Below are positions 43,592 through 52,996 of a stretch of 64,000 nt of DNA, in pieces; position 1 is the stretch's first letter; each line of letters starts with the position of its first letter. The stretch covers positions 3,596,001 through 3,660,000 of the forward strand of contig NZ_CP080598.1 of NCBI RefSeq assembly GCF_019598945.1, in the 5' to 3' direction. The position numbers were made by a program, and so were the translations under genes. The notes beneath the pieces were generated by a model. The model worked only from the letters and a program-made list of their open reading frames with translations. It had not been told where the DNA came from and did no database searches. The stretch is from Sphaerospermopsis torques-reginae ITEP-024 (GTDB taxonomy: Bacteria > Cyanobacteriota > Cyanobacteriia > Cyanobacteriales > Nostocaceae).

Positions 43592-44647
43592 ATGACAAAC
43601 TTACCAGATCCTAATATTTGGTCAAACCTACTCAAACAATTATTAGAACACCAATCATTAACCCGCACCCAAGCAGCAGAACTGATGCAAGGATGGATCA
43701 ACGAAACCATCCCCCCAGAACTATCAGGAGCAATATTAACAGCACTGCACTTTAAAGGAGTTTCTGCCGAAGAACTCACAGGAATGGCAGAAATATTAAA
43801 ATCTTTATCTGTTCAAACTACACACGACAACAGCCAAAACCCCATCCCCCTAGTTGACACCTGTGGCACTGGTGGAGACGGTGCATCAACCTTTAACATC
43901 TCCACCGCCGTCGCCTTTGTCACTGCTGCTGCGGGTATACCAGTCGCTAAACATGGCAGCCGTTCCGCCTCTAGCTTAACCGGTAGCGCCGACGTTTTAG
44001 AAGCTTTAGGAGTCAATCTCAACGCGCCCAGCGAAAAAGTACAAGCAGCAGTCAAAGAAGTGGGAATAACCTTTTTATTTGCCCCTGGATGGCATCCCGC
44101 ACTAAAAGCCGTTGCACCACTGCGGAGAAACTTAAAAGTGCGGACAGTATTTAACTTACTCGGACCATTAGTAAACCCCATGCGCCCCACAGGGCAAGTA
44201 ATAGGCGTATTTGATCCCAAACTGATCGAAACCATCGCCCAAGCATTAAACCATTTGGGAACAGATAAAGCGATCGTATTGCATGGTAGAGAAAAATTAG
44301 ATGAAGCCGGGTTAGGGGATGTAACCGATTTGGCAGTTTTATCTGATGGTAAAGTACAGTTAACCACAGTCAACCCGGAAGCAGCAGGAGTAACACCAGC
44401 ACCCATTACAGCCTTAAAAGGTGGGAATGTCCAAGAAAACGCCGAAATTTTAACCAACGTCCTTAAAGGAAAGGGAACTTCAGCCCAACAGGATGCAGTG
44501 GCGCTAAATGCTTCTTTAGCGTTGCAAGTAGCCGGTGCAGTTCCCTTATTAAATCATGCTCAAGGTGTGACAGTAGCTAAGGAAATTCTACAAAGCGGTA
44601 GTCCCTGGAAAAAGTTGGAACAGTTAGTTGAATTTCTGAAGAATTAG
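43592..44647 (+). CDS. trpD: Anthranilate phosphoribosyltransferase
   Basis: 351 residues, full length. The PRPP-binding glycine loop [16 protein letters not shown] and the anthranilate-site blocks [34 protein letters not shown] and [14 protein letters not shown] are all intact. It adds phosphoribosyl to anthranilate in the second step of tryptophan synthesis. Monocistronic here. Its 3' end overlaps the convergent protease gene by 71 bp, an unusually long overlap. Confidence 0.96.
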   Translation: MTNLPDPNIWSNLLKQLLEHQSLTRTQAAELMQGWINETIPPELSGAILTALHFKGVSAEELTGMAEILKSLSVQTTHDNSQNPIPLVDTCGTGGDGASTFNISTAVAFVTAAAGIPVAKHGSRSASSLTGSADVLEALGVNLNAPSEKVQAAVKEVGITFLFAPGWHPALKAVAPLRRNLKVRTVFNLLGPLVNPMRPTGQVIGVFDPKLIETIAQALNHLGTDKAIVLHGREKLDEAGLGDVTDLAVLSDGKVQLTTVNPEAAGVTPAPITALKGGNVQENAEILTNVLKGKGTSAQQDAVALNASLALQVAGAVPLLNHAQGVTVAKEILQSGSPWKKLEQLVEFLKN

Positions 44648-45635
44648 ATTCTTCTGAGTGGTGTTGGGGACGAAATTCTACAACATTACGTTTGATGGTA
44701 ACGTCATAATTACCAAAAAAGTCATGTCCTAACAATCCCGTTTCCAGTTCTTCACCAGCGATCGCCACAGCAACTTGACTAACCTTTACCCCACCCACTT
44801 CCATAGAATCGAGATAGCCAACTGGAAACTCCACACCCTTAGCACTCACAGTATTAGCTTTAGCAATAGCCACAGGCACAACACCTAAAGCCTGAGCGAC
44901 ATCTTGAGTAATTACAGAACCACTAGCGCCAGTATCCACAATCATCTCAAAACGCTGCCTACCATTAAAGGTAACTTCCACAATGGGAGTGCCACCAACT
45001 CGTCGTTTAATTGGTGCTATGAACACCAGATTAGTGTGGACTGTAGTTTCCGCAGCCGGGAAAATCGGATCTGGAGGGGGTAGAGGTTGTACCTTGGCAA
45101 CAGGAGTAGGAGTTGAATAACGTTGTATTTTGGGTTTTGGTTGAGGAACAGCCACAACTACCTGTTGATCAGATGCTACGGGAGATGTTAACCTACTGGG
45201 GTTAGCTTTTTGTTTAGCTAATTTAATTTGACCCTGGTATTCAGCAATTTTTCTTTGAGCAAAAGGAAAATTAGGACTGTCTCGCCGCACCTGTTTCAAG
45301 AGAGCGATCGCATCCTCAAACCTACTCGCCACCAAATGCCAATCATCTGGAGACTGAGCAGATTTACTGATATTCACAGCACCAGTAGCTTTATCCAGTG
45401 CCAATTCTAAAGGACTGGTTTGTGTACTTTGTTCTACTTTTGGTTTTGGTTTGGCTGATAATGAAGCTGGTTGCTTCATTGGCGGCTGTATCGCTGCCAA
45501 ATTACCAACAGGTATAGATGGCTGACTATCACCAACCCCCGTTGTCTGTTTGTTGTCACTACAGGCAACATTCAAAACCGCCAGACTACCGGAAAAAAAA
45601 ATTAGGGCTGCGCGGGATAAAAAAGACTCAAGCAT
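44577..45635 (-). CDS. Retropepsin-like aspartyl protease, exported
   Basis: 352 residues from the ATG at 45635 (AAAGGA eight bases upstream); an earlier in-frame start at 45686 adds 17 residues without support. N-terminal hydrophobic stretch [22 protein letters not shown] suggests a signal peptide, with a weak lipobox at the Cys. A proline-rich linker with a TPR-like middle precedes a retropepsin domain: the catalytic block [13 protein letters not shown] and [14 protein letters not shown]. One-domain enzymes of this kind work as dimers in the periplasm. Target unknown. Confidence 0.85.
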   Translation of the reverse strand: MLESFLSRAALIFFSGSLAVLNVACSDNKQTTGVGDSQPSIPVGNLAAIQPPMKQPASLSAKPKPKVEQSTQTSPLELALDKATGAVNISKSAQSPDDWHLVASRFEDAIALLKQVRRDSPNFPFAQRKIAEYQGQIKLAKQKANPSRLTSPVASDQQVVVAVPQPKPKIQRYSTPTPVAKVQPLPPPDPIFPAAETTVHTNLVFIAPIKRRVGGTPIVEVTFNGRQRFEMIVDTGASGSVITQDVAQALGVVPVAIAKANTVSAKGVEFPVGYLDSMEVGGVKVSQVAVAIAGEELETGLLGHDFFGNYDVTIKRNVVEFRPQHHSEESNSSEIQLTVPTFSRDYRFVEFP

Positions 45636-45917
45636 AGTTCCTTTCAGGTTAACCGCCCTGGCTCTCTCCAAGTGTAGCGCCCCCACAGAATTAAAGATGC
45701 TTCAGATTTAATCATTTAAAAATCAAAGTTTTTCATAGTAGTTTTTGTATTTTTGTATACATATATTTAATTTTTTGTAAAGGATTGTATAATAATTACA
45801 GGAACTTTCTTGCTTTCCGATGAATATTTAAATATTATTTCTGGCATCGCCAGACTTTGCGAGGATTCATATCCTCATATTTAAAGTGTCATTATTCTAC
45901 AAGTAGAGGTATTACCT

Positions 45918-46400
45918 GTGTCTAGCGCAGTTTTAATTGATTTTGAGCAAATTTATCAAGTTCGAGGTAACAAGGTTAGTTCTGCTGCCAAATTTGATGA
46001 TCTTGCTTCATATTTTAAAAAAGCGTCTAGGGAGATAAAGGCTCAGTGGAGCAATTTTTCTTCTGAACAACGTGATGCTTTAGGAGATTTCGCATACTCT
46101 TTAATTGAGCCAACGGAAGAATTTACAGGGTTTTTGGATATTCTCAAAGCCAAAATTTATTTGCTTTTTTTGAATCTTACCTCCCAAAGAGAATCTTATG
46201 ATGCTTGTATTGATGCTATTGATTTCTTAGTTGATACAATTCTTGATTGTATTGAGCAAGATAATCCCAGCTATCAGGCTGTTTTATCTGATACTTTAGA
46301 GGAATTGCGTTTAAATTACGAACATATTCCCGAAGTAAAGCCGGAGGATAGTAGTGCCTGGTTGCGAAACATATTCGATAAGGCCATTGCCGAAGTTTGA
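45918..46400 (+). CDS. Hypothetical protein, possible antitoxin partner
   Basis: 160 residues with a GTG start (MSSAVLIDFEQIYQVRG). All-helical, acidic, no membrane segment. It contains FDDLASYFKKASREIKAQW and LDILKAKIYLLFLNLTSQ. It overlaps the next gene by 47 bp, and the compact two-gene layout recalls toxin-antitoxin operons with an atypical antitoxin. No family recognised. Confidence 0.6.
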   Translation: MSSAVLIDFEQIYQVRGNKVSSAAKFDDLASYFKKASREIKAQWSNFSSEQRDALGDFAYSLIEPTEEFTGFLDILKAKIYLLFLNLTSQRESYDACIDAIDFLVDTILDCIEQDNPSYQAVLSDTLEELRLNYEHIPEVKPEDSSAWLRNIFDKAIAEV

Positions 46401-46782
46401 GCTTAGTCTTGTTAAGCTTGTGAAAACTCACTACAAAAAAAACAAAAGAGCTAGAGATTCATTTGAGACTTTGATACAAAAGTATAGAGAGACTCTTGCA
46501 AAAGATCCGCTTTTTGATGACTCAGATAGCGAGAATTTTCCTAAAGGTGCTTACAAACCAGATTTTGAATTTAGAAAAATTCGGTTTTCAATGCCTGAAC
46601 TTCAAGGTGCTTCCCGTAGAGGCCGATTTATGTATGTTGTTCATCAAGCTTCTTGCTCTGTTTATCCCATCTGGGTTTATACACACGAAGAATACCCTAA
46701 AAGACCTAGCGATCAGGACTTGAAAGAGCAACTGGCAATTATAGAAATGAATATTGTGGATGTAGAGTCTCCACCTTCATAA
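46354..46782 (+). CDS. RelE/ParE-like toxin candidate
   Basis: 142 residues from a GTG at 46354 (a TTG at 46387 is an alternative). The order LPKFELSLVKLVKTHYKKN, FETLIQKYRETLAKDPL, YKPDFEFRKIRFSMPELQG, SRRGRFMYVVHQ and VYPIWVYTHEEYPKRP follows the RelE/YoeB-like fold: helices followed by a basic beta-sheet with Arg residues and a terminal Tyr-His strand. If so it would be a ribosome-dependent mRNase or related toxin. Assignment is by pattern only. Confidence 0.6.
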   Translation: MPGCETYSIRPLPKFELSLVKLVKTHYKKNKRARDSFETLIQKYRETLAKDPLFDDSDSENFPKGAYKPDFEFRKIRFSMPELQGASRRGRFMYVVHQASCSVYPIWVYTHEEYPKRPSDQDLKEQLAIIEMNIVDVESPPS

Positions 46783-46882
46783 ACCATGAGAAAATATACT
46801 TTTGTAGTCTTATAAAGAACTAAATTTAAATATAGAAGAGAGAAAACCTCTTCTGGCTCCCATTAGCAATTACCAGTTACTT

Positions 46883-48040
46883 ATGTCTTTATCTGATGCA
46901 ATACCCGCTTTACTTGTCTTAGCAGATGGAACAGCTTATCGTGGTTGGTCCTTCGGCGCTATGGGAACCACTGTCGGCGAAGTGGTGTTTAACACTGGCA
47001 TGACTGGATATCAAGAAGTATTAACCGATCCTAGTTATACAGGTCAAATTGTTATTTTTACATATCCCGAATTAGGAAATACAGGGGTTAATGCCGAAGA
47101 TGAGGAATCAACAAAACCTCATGTCAAAGGTGCGATCGCTCGCAATATCTGTCAAAAGCCAAGTAACTGGCGCTCTACCCAATCTTTACCAGACTACCTG
47201 AAACAATACCAAATCCCCGGTATTTTCGGTATCGACACCCGCGCCCTCACCCGCAAAATTCGGATGTATGGCGCGATGAATGGTGGTATCTCTACATCAA
47301 TTCTGGATGAAACTGAATTATTAGAACTGGTGCAAGCTGCTCCCAACATGGCAGGATTAAATCTGGTGCGGGAAGTCACCACCCCAGAAGTTTATGAATG
47401 GTCCGAAACTACTACAGAAGTTTGGGAATTTAACCCAGAATCCGTAGCTAAGATTGAGGAAACGTTCACAGTCGTTGCTTTAGACTTTGGCGTAAAACGC
47501 AATATCTTGCGGCGGTTGGCTAGTTATGGCTGTCGCGTGATTGTTGTTCCAGCCAATACACCCGCAGCGGAAATCCTCAAATATAATCCAGATGGGATTT
47601 TCCTCTCCAACGGACCCGGTGATCCAGCAGCAGTGACAGAAGGCATTAGCACCGTTAAAGCACTGCTAGAAAGTCAAAAGCCCATGTTTGGTATTTGTAT
47701 GGGACACCAAATTTTGGGTCATGCTTTGGGTGCAGAAACCTTTAAACTAAAATTTGGGCATCGTGGTTTAAATCAACCTGCGGGTTTACAACAACGGGTA
47801 GAAATCACCAGCCAAAACCACAGTTTTGCTATTGATCCGGATTCATTACCATCAGCATTGGTAGAGGTTAGTCATCTGAACTTAAATGATCGCACTGTTG
47901 CAGGGGTACGTCACAAGTCTCTACCTGTATTTTCTGTACAGTATCACCCAGAGGCTAGTCCAGGACCCCACGATGCTGATTACTTATTTGAGCAATTTGT
48001 GCTAGAAATGCAAACAGCACGTCAAACAGCGATCGCTTAA
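46883..48040 (+). CDS. carA: Carbamoyl-phosphate synthase small subunit
   Basis: 385 residues. The N-terminal CPSase domain ([37 protein letters not shown]) is followed by a class I glutamine amidotransferase domain with the catalytic Cys in [14 protein letters not shown] and the His/Glu pair in [13 protein letters not shown]. It supplies ammonia to CarB for carbamoyl phosphate, feeding arginine and pyrimidine synthesis and, incidentally, the carbamoyl donor of the transferase at 38 kb. carB is not in the window. Confidence 0.97.
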   Translation: MSLSDAIPALLVLADGTAYRGWSFGAMGTTVGEVVFNTGMTGYQEVLTDPSYTGQIVIFTYPELGNTGVNAEDEESTKPHVKGAIARNICQKPSNWRSTQSLPDYLKQYQIPGIFGIDTRALTRKIRMYGAMNGGISTSILDETELLELVQAAPNMAGLNLVREVTTPEVYEWSETTTEVWEFNPESVAKIEETFTVVALDFGVKRNILRRLASYGCRVIVVPANTPAAEILKYNPDGIFLSNGPGDPAAVTEGISTVKALLESQKPMFGICMGHQILGHALGAETFKLKFGHRGLNQPAGLQQRVEITSQNHSFAIDPDSLPSALVEVSHLNLNDRTVAGVRHKSLPVFSVQYHPEASPGPHDADYLFEQFVLEMQTARQTAIA

Positions 48041-48056
48041 GTTAATCAACAATAAA

Positions 48057-48250
48057 AATGGGTAATTGGTAATGGGTAATTGGTAATGGGTAATTGGTAA
48101 TGGGTAATTGGTAATGGGTAATTCAATTTTGGATTTTGGATTTTGGATTTTGGATTGTTTTTGTCAATTCCAATCTAAAATCTAAAATCTAAAATCTAAA
48201 ATTTTCTTCCCCAGTCCCCAGTCACCAGTCACCAATCACCAGTCACCAAC
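48057..48250. repeat. Composite heptamer block (GGTAATT, ATTTTGG, CTAAAAT, CACCAGT)
   Basis: GGGTAATTGGTAAT units (48059-48122), ATTTTGG units (48126-48154), the 21-bp centre ATTGTTTTTGTCAATTCCAAT (48154-48174), CTAAAAT units to 48203, then CCCCAGT/CACCAGT units. The same centre with the same flanks recurs at 51058 (inverted) and 52028. Confidence 0.9.
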
Positions 48251-48320
48251 CTAGACAAGATAAGTCAAAACCATCTATACTTGAGCGTTTACTTTCAGTC
48301 AAGAGGACGAGGAGGGAGTT

Positions 48321-48689
48321 ATTGCTGAACCACTGAATCTAACCGTAAGCCTGAGAGGTACTCGCGAAGTCCGGGATAGCTGCCAGCTATTCCGCCTCAC
48401 AGGTCTGTTAGATGCTTTTTCTGAACCTACATTTCGCAAGGTACTGTCTGGAAAGATTGATGAAGGTCCAAAGCACATAATTCTGGATCTCTCACAAATC
48501 GACTTTGTTGATAGCTCTGGTTTGGGTGCGCTGGTACAACTAGCCAAGCAAGCTCAAACCGCCGAAGGCACTTTCCAAATTGTCACCAATGCCCGCGTTA
48601 CTCAAACGGTCAAGCTTGTTCGCTTAGAAAAGTTTCTCGCCCTACAAACTACAGTTGATGCGGCTCTAGAAAACATCAAGTCGTCTTGA
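48321..48689 (+). CDS. STAS-domain anti-sigma factor antagonist, ATT start
   Basis: 122 residues. Translated from 48321 the product is a typical SpoIIAA-like protein: RLTGLLDAFSEPTFRKVLS, then HIILDLSQIDFVDSSGLGAL, with the phosphorylatable serine in DSSGLG, and QIVTNARVTQTVKLVRLEKF. The frame is closed by TGA at 48282 and contains no ATG, GTG or TTG before the conserved sequence. ATT at 48321 follows a perfect AGGAGG with 5-nt spacing, so translation probably begins there, as at infC. It would relieve an anti-sigma/kinase when dephosphorylated. It sits between carA and the RNA-processing genes. Confidence 0.85.
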   Translation: MAEPLNLTVSLRGTREVRDSCQLFRLTGLLDAFSEPTFRKVLSGKIDEGPKHIILDLSQIDFVDSSGLGALVQLAKQAQTAEGTFQIVTNARVTQTVKLVRLEKFLALQTTVDAALENIKSS

Positions 48690-48990
48690 TTGCTTGACCA
48701 CAAAAAATCAATTTAGCTATCCCGATGAGCAGTAGGAAGGTGAGGAAGTTGAAGAAAATATGAAGAATATATTAATTCTCCATCTTCCTCATCTTTCCCA
48801 ACTCCCCAAAATACCCAAAAGACCTATCTTTTCACAATCACCAATCTCCCCAATTAGGAATTTATATAGTTTTAAGTAATATTTGTTAGTGTTGAATATG
48901 CTCGGTGTGCTATGATGGCATACTGCACAAAAAATAAATGTTCGTAAAGATAATCTTCCCAATATTAGTAGGTCAAGGAATGATGAACAG
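48690..48990. other. Intergenic region
   Basis: AT-rich, with a GGAAGGTGAGGAAGTTGAAGA stretch and its partial inverse CTTCCTCATCTTTCCC (48732-48800) that can fold, followed by a plausible TATGAT promoter element near 48910. No gene seen. Confidence 0.45.
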
Positions 48991-49470
48991 GTGAATCCCC
49001 AGGAGGAAGAAGCAAAAAATGGAGGAGATGAAACTGTAATGCAGTATTCATCTGACATTCCAGCATTGTTGGTAAACACGACGCAATTACCCCAACCATT
49101 ATCCCAGGCACAAGTACAACAAATTTCTCCTTCTGCCTTAGCTTACTTGGGGGATGCAATTTACGAACTATATGTTAGAATGTTTTTTCTGTGGCCACAG
49201 CAAAGGCCAGAAATTTACCATAGTTTGGTAGTAGCGCAGGTCAGAGCAGAAACACAAGCCCTACATTTGCGATCGCTGACTCCTCATTTAACGAGTAAAG
49301 AGTTAGAAATTGTCCGCCGAGGTCGTAATGCAGCCGCTGGCCGTCCCAAACGACTAAATCCCGAAATTTATCAACAGGCAACTAGTCTAGAAACTTTAGT
49401 TGGCTATCTATACCTCACCGATTACCCCCGTTTAACAGAATTGTTACAAAAACTCCATCTAGAGAAATAG
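48991..49470 (+). CDS. mrnC: Mini-ribonuclease III
   Basis: 159 residues from a GTG at 48991; an ATG at 49039 is an alternative start, and both lie before the conserved part. The RNase III catalytic core without dsRNA-binding domain: SALAYLGDAIYELYVRMFF (with the acidic GDAIYE block) and RRGRNAAAGRPKRLNPEIYQQATSLETLVGYLYL with the second acidic helix. Mini-RNase III matures the ends of 23S rRNA. The neighbour rlmB also acts on 23S rRNA. Confidence 0.93.
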   Translation: MNPQEEEAKNGGDETVMQYSSDIPALLVNTTQLPQPLSQAQVQQISPSALAYLGDAIYELYVRMFFLWPQQRPEIYHSLVVAQVRAETQALHLRSLTPHLTSKELEIVRRGRNAAAGRPKRLNPEIYQQATSLETLVGYLYLTDYPRLTELLQKLHLEK

Positions 49471-49566
49471 TGAGTAGCTCAATCTCTTGATAGGAAAATC
49501 AGTTGTAACGGTTCATAAAATTGAGGGAATCTCAATGCTCACCTATTTACTAAACTCAATAATCCC

Positions 49567-50538
49567 ATGTCTAACCAACCTAGAAAAATTAATCACTCTG
49601 GTGAACCAAAACGCGGACAACCTATAAAAATCAAGGGTAAACGCGTTATTGCTAATCCTATTCGTACTCAAAGCAACGCAGAAGTTAAACCCATATCTCG
49701 CAAACCGCGTCCATCTCGTCAATCTTCTCAACCCTTACCAGAGAGTAAATCCACAGAAGACAGTGATCTCATCTACGGTCGTCATCCGGTATTAAGCGCA
49801 TTAGAAAATCAACGCAATCTCAACCGGATTTGGATTACTGCTCGTCTGCGTTATGATCCACGATTTCATAATTTAATTCTCCAAGCTAAGGATAATGGTA
49901 CAGTAATTGATGAAGTTGAACCTAAGCGTTTAGACCAAATCACTCACGGAGCTAATCACCAAGGTATAGCAGCCCAAATTGCGCCTTATGCCTACATGGA
50001 ATTAGATGATCTGATTACTCAAGCAAAATCAGTCACCGATCCAGTGATTGTTGTTGCTGATGGTATCACTGATCCTCACAATTTGGGGGCAATTATTCGC
50101 ACAGCAGAAGCCATTGGCGCTCAAGGTTTAGTAATTCCTCAAAGAAGGGCTTCGGGAATCACCTCAACTGTGGTTAAGGTGTCCGCAGGTGCTTTAGAAA
50201 ACTTTTCTGTCGCCAGAGTCATTAACCTCAGCCGCGCTTTGGAACAACTTAAAGAAGCTGGTTTTTGGATTTACGGAACAGCAGCCTCTGGTAGCGAAGC
50301 TGTACATACAGTAAAATTCAGTGGACCTATCGTTTTAGTAATTGGTGCTGAAGGTGAAGGTCTGAGTATGTTGACACAACGATCTTGTGATGTTTTAGTC
50401 TCAATTCCCTTACAGGGTAAGACTCCTAGCCTAAATGCCTCAGTGGCAGCAGGGATGGCGCTTTATGAAATTTATCGCCAACGGTCGTTAAATACCCACT
50501 ATCTTGATAAATTACATACATTTTCTTTGAAAAAATAA
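49567..50538 (+). CDS. rlmB: 23S rRNA (guanosine-2'-O-)-methyltransferase, TrmH/SpoU family
   Basis: 323 residues. A basic 67-residue extension precedes the L30e-like substrate domain ([21 protein letters not shown]). The SPOUT domain carries the three motifs: [33 protein letters not shown] and [22 protein letters not shown]. It methylates G2251-equivalent in the 23S peptidyl-transferase loop. Other SpoU rRNA/tRNA methylases are possible but the N-terminal domain fits RlmB. It follows mrnC by 96 bp. Confidence 0.92.
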   Translation: MSNQPRKINHSGEPKRGQPIKIKGKRVIANPIRTQSNAEVKPISRKPRPSRQSSQPLPESKSTEDSDLIYGRHPVLSALENQRNLNRIWITARLRYDPRFHNLILQAKDNGTVIDEVEPKRLDQITHGANHQGIAAQIAPYAYMELDDLITQAKSVTDPVIVVADGITDPHNLGAIIRTAEAIGAQGLVIPQRRASGITSTVVKVSAGALENFSVARVINLSRALEQLKEAGFWIYGTAASGSEAVHTVKFSGPIVLVIGAEGEGLSMLTQRSCDVLVSIPLQGKTPSLNASVAAGMALYEIYRQRSLNTHYLDKLHTFSLKK

Positions 50539-50626
50539 ACCTAAAAGAGTATAAAGAAATGTAAAACTGAATCTATCTAACATATTCTTTAATACCCAGT
50601 ATCACGTTTATAAATTGGTGAAAACC

Positions 50627-50929
50627 ATGAAAACTATTTGGCATAACCTTAAGGAAGGGCTGATTAGCTTATCTAACGGTCTAGGCTTGGCTTGGTGGGT
50701 TGAAATTGTCACCCAGAATCCACGTTGCACCTACTACTTTGGTCCATTTTTAAGCTCGGTGGAAGCGACATCTGCCAGTAAGGGCTATCTAGAAGATTTA
50801 GAAAACGAAGGAGCGCAAGGAATTATAGTCAATGTCAAGCGTTGTAAACCTTATGTTTTAACCATTGCTGAAGACCTGGGGGAAAGGATTGACCGTAAAG
50901 TAAAGCCTGCCTTTAGCGGTCAAGTGTAA
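50627..50929 (+). CDS. DUF1816 domain protein
   Basis: 100 residues from the ATG at 50627 (in-frame TTG and GTG lie just upstream). MKTIWHNLKEGLISLSNGLG, then LAWWVEIVTQNPRCTYYFGPF and EATSASKGYLEDLENEGAQGI are the DUF1816 pattern, found in small cyanobacterial proteins, some fused to phycobilisome linker parts. Function unknown. Confidence 0.88.
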   Translation: MKTIWHNLKEGLISLSNGLGLAWWVEIVTQNPRCTYYFGPFLSSVEATSASKGYLEDLENEGAQGIIVNVKRCKPYVLTIAEDLGERIDRKVKPAFSGQV

Positions 50930-50999
50930 TACAAATCTATAGGCTGTCATCGTTCCTGAGTTAATTTTGAGTTAATTCTGGGAACGATGGGCAACAATA

Positions 51000-51150
51000 G
51001 GTGACTGGTGACTGGTGACTGGGGAAGAAAATTTTAGATTTTAGATTTTAGATTTTAGATTGGAATTGACAAAAACAATCCAAAATCCAAAATCCAAAAT
51101 CCAAAATTGAATTACCAATTACCAATCACCAATTACCAATTATCAATTAC
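51000..51150 (-). repeat. Composite heptamer block, inverted orientation
   Basis: On the + strand: GACTGGT units, GATTTTA units, ATTGGAATTGACAAAAACAAT (reverse complement of the 48154 centre), CCAAAAT units, then ACCAATT/ACCAATC units that run into the 3' end of the hydrolase gene. Mirror image of the block at 51967-52107. Confidence 0.9.
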
Positions 51151-51966
51151 CTGTGGATGTGCTTCTAACCAAGTATCAACATCCCATAGCAATTGTTGGG
51201 GAATTTCCCAGGGGAAAAGGTGGGCGGTATTGGGGTAACATTGCCAATGAGAGTTTTTAAGGTGTGTTGCTGTTTCTAAACTAGAATCAGCGGTAATGTG
51301 TCGGTCTTCAGAGCCAGCGAGTACCAAACTCGAACATTGTATTTTTTCCAAGTCTGGAAGTCGATTATATCCAGCTTTAATGGCGCTATAGAGAGCGCGA
51401 GTAGCATAACTAGAGGTTTTTAAATAAGCTTGTACAGCTTCCTTGGCAATGTAACCGTAAGCGGTGGGTGTATGCTGTTGGATTAAATAGCGAAAGAGCG
51501 ATCGCTTGCCAAAAGTTTCAATATTCCAAGACCAACCAGGTTTAATATAGTTTAATATTCCCGCTACACCAGTATAAAGATTATCCTCCCAAGAAATAGG
51601 CGGATGATTGCCCCAAGGTCTAGCTGAGGTGGCGATTAAAATCAGTCCTGTGACTCGCTGTGGTAAACGCAATGCTAATTCCATAGCTAAAATACCACCC
51701 AGTGACCATCCCAATACCAGGCATTTTTCTATCTGAAAACGGTCTAGGAGAGCTTCTAAATCGTCCAAATGGTCTTTCATGGCAAAATTGCTATTGCAGC
51801 GGCTTTTACCGTAACCGCGCAAATCTGGGGCAATGGTTTGAAAACGTTTTGATAAATGATGAGTAAAAACAGAAAGACTACGGCCAGAACCAGGATGACC
51901 GTGTAAAGCGAGTATGGGAAATCCCTGGCCTTGGATGTAAACGTTAAGAGGTAATTTATAATTCAT
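51133..51966 (-). CDS. Alpha/beta hydrolase
   Basis: 277 residues. Oxyanion-hole block LALHGHPGSGRSLSVF, nucleophile elbow LVLGWSLGGILAMELAL (Ser in GWSLGG), the acid near LVLAGSEDRHITADSS and the His in NTAHLFPWEIP. The substrate class is unknown; similar enzymes range from C-C hydrolases to esterases. The gene is exactly bracketed by inverted copies of a composite repeat. Its last codons are encoded inside the repeat block. Confidence 0.87.
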   Translation of the reverse strand: MNYKLPLNVYIQGQGFPILALHGHPGSGRSLSVFTHHLSKRFQTIAPDLRGYGKSRCNSNFAMKDHLDDLEALLDRFQIEKCLVLGWSLGGILAMELALRLPQRVTGLILIATSARPWGNHPPISWEDNLYTGVAGILNYIKPGWSWNIETFGKRSLFRYLIQQHTPTAYGYIAKEAVQAYLKTSSYATRALYSAIKAGYNRLPDLEKIQCSSLVLAGSEDRHITADSSLETATHLKNSHWQCYPNTAHLFPWEIPQQLLWDVDTWLEAHPQVIDNW

Positions 51967-52107
51967 AATTGATAATTGATAATTGGTAATTGGTAATTCA
52001 ATTTTGGATTTTGGATTTTGGATTTTGGATTGTTTTTGTCAATTCCAATCTAAAATCTAAAATCTAAAATTTTCTTCCCCAGTCACCAGTCCCCAGTCCC
52101 CAGTTAC
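51967..52107 (+). repeat. Composite heptamer block, forward orientation
   Basis: TTGATAA/GGTAATT units, ATTTTGG units (51997-52029), the same 21-bp centre (52028-52049), CTAAAAT units, then CACCAGT/CCCCAGT units up to the DsbA-like stop. Together with 51000-51150 it frames the hydrolase gene as inverted repeats. Confidence 0.9.
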
Positions 52108-52853
52108 TAGTCTCCTCTCTCCAAAATACTTTCAATTTCTGACAACTGCACTGGACCAGAAAGATTCTGGCTATTAATAATAAAAGAAGGTGTACCAGAA
52201 AGACCCAATTTATAAGCCATTTGTAGGTCTTGTTGAATTGCTTTATCTGCTAAATTGCGATCGCGTTTAAATTTTGCTAAATCTAAATTGAGATTTTTCG
52301 CAATATCTAAATATAAACTTTCTCCCAGTTGTTTTTGATTTGTAAACAAAGCATCATGATATTGCCAAAATTTACCTTGTTGATATGCTGCCCAAGCTGC
52401 TTTTGCTGCTGGTAATGCTTGGTCATGAATTTGCACCAAAGGGAAATGTTTATAAACTAAGGTGAATTTTTCAGGATACTTTGCTAATAAATCTTTAAGA
52501 GTTTTATTTGCTTCGGCACAATAGGGACATTCAAAATCAGAAAATTCAATTAACACCGTTTTTAATTGAGTCGAACCTGTGGTGGGAGAATCGCCTATGA
52601 TAGCTTTAGTATTTGTTCTTAAATCTTGTAAAAATCCCTGTCTTGCTTGTTGAACTTTTTGTTGCTGTTCTTCCTGATATGCTTGCACACTTTCGATAAT
52701 TGCTTTGGGATTTCGACGGATAATTTCTAATACTTGCTGTTCTAGTTTGGGGTCAATTTTCGTGTCAGCTTGGGCTGGAAGTGACCAGCTAATAGTCAAA
52801 AATAATAAGCTGGTAATTGCCAAAATGCGGAGTTTGTGAAAAATTTTAATCAT
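52107..52853 (-). CDS. DsbA-family thiol oxidoreductase, exported
   Basis: 248 residues. A signal peptide (LAITSLLFLTISWSLPAQA) is followed by a helical segment (~35-75) and a thioredoxin/DsbA domain from ~90: EFSDFECPYCAEANKTL with the CPYC redox pair, VYKHFPLVQIHDQAL, and the cis-proline loop GLSGTPSFIINSQNL. It oxidises or isomerises disulfides in the periplasm; related cyanobacterial proteins resemble BdbD/DsbA with a helical insertion. The stop lies at the end of a composite repeat block. Confidence 0.92.
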   Translation of the reverse strand: MIKIFHKLRILAITSLLFLTISWSLPAQADTKIDPKLEQQVLEIIRRNPKAIIESVQAYQEEQQQKVQQARQGFLQDLRTNTKAIIGDSPTTGSTQLKTVLIEFSDFECPYCAEANKTLKDLLAKYPEKFTLVYKHFPLVQIHDQALPAAKAAWAAYQQGKFWQYHDALFTNQKQLGESLYLDIAKNLNLDLAKFKRDRNLADKAIQQDLQMAYKLGLSGTPSFIINSQNLSGPVQLSEIESILERGD

Positions 52854-52996
52854 GGTAAGATTTTATGCAGATAGATAAACACTTTCTTAGATTACTAGAT
52901 ATTGGCGACAATGATAGCATGACACAAAAAAATTATTTTTGGTAATTTCGATGGTTATTTTTCACGGTAGAATATAGTAAAGTTTTATCATCAGCA

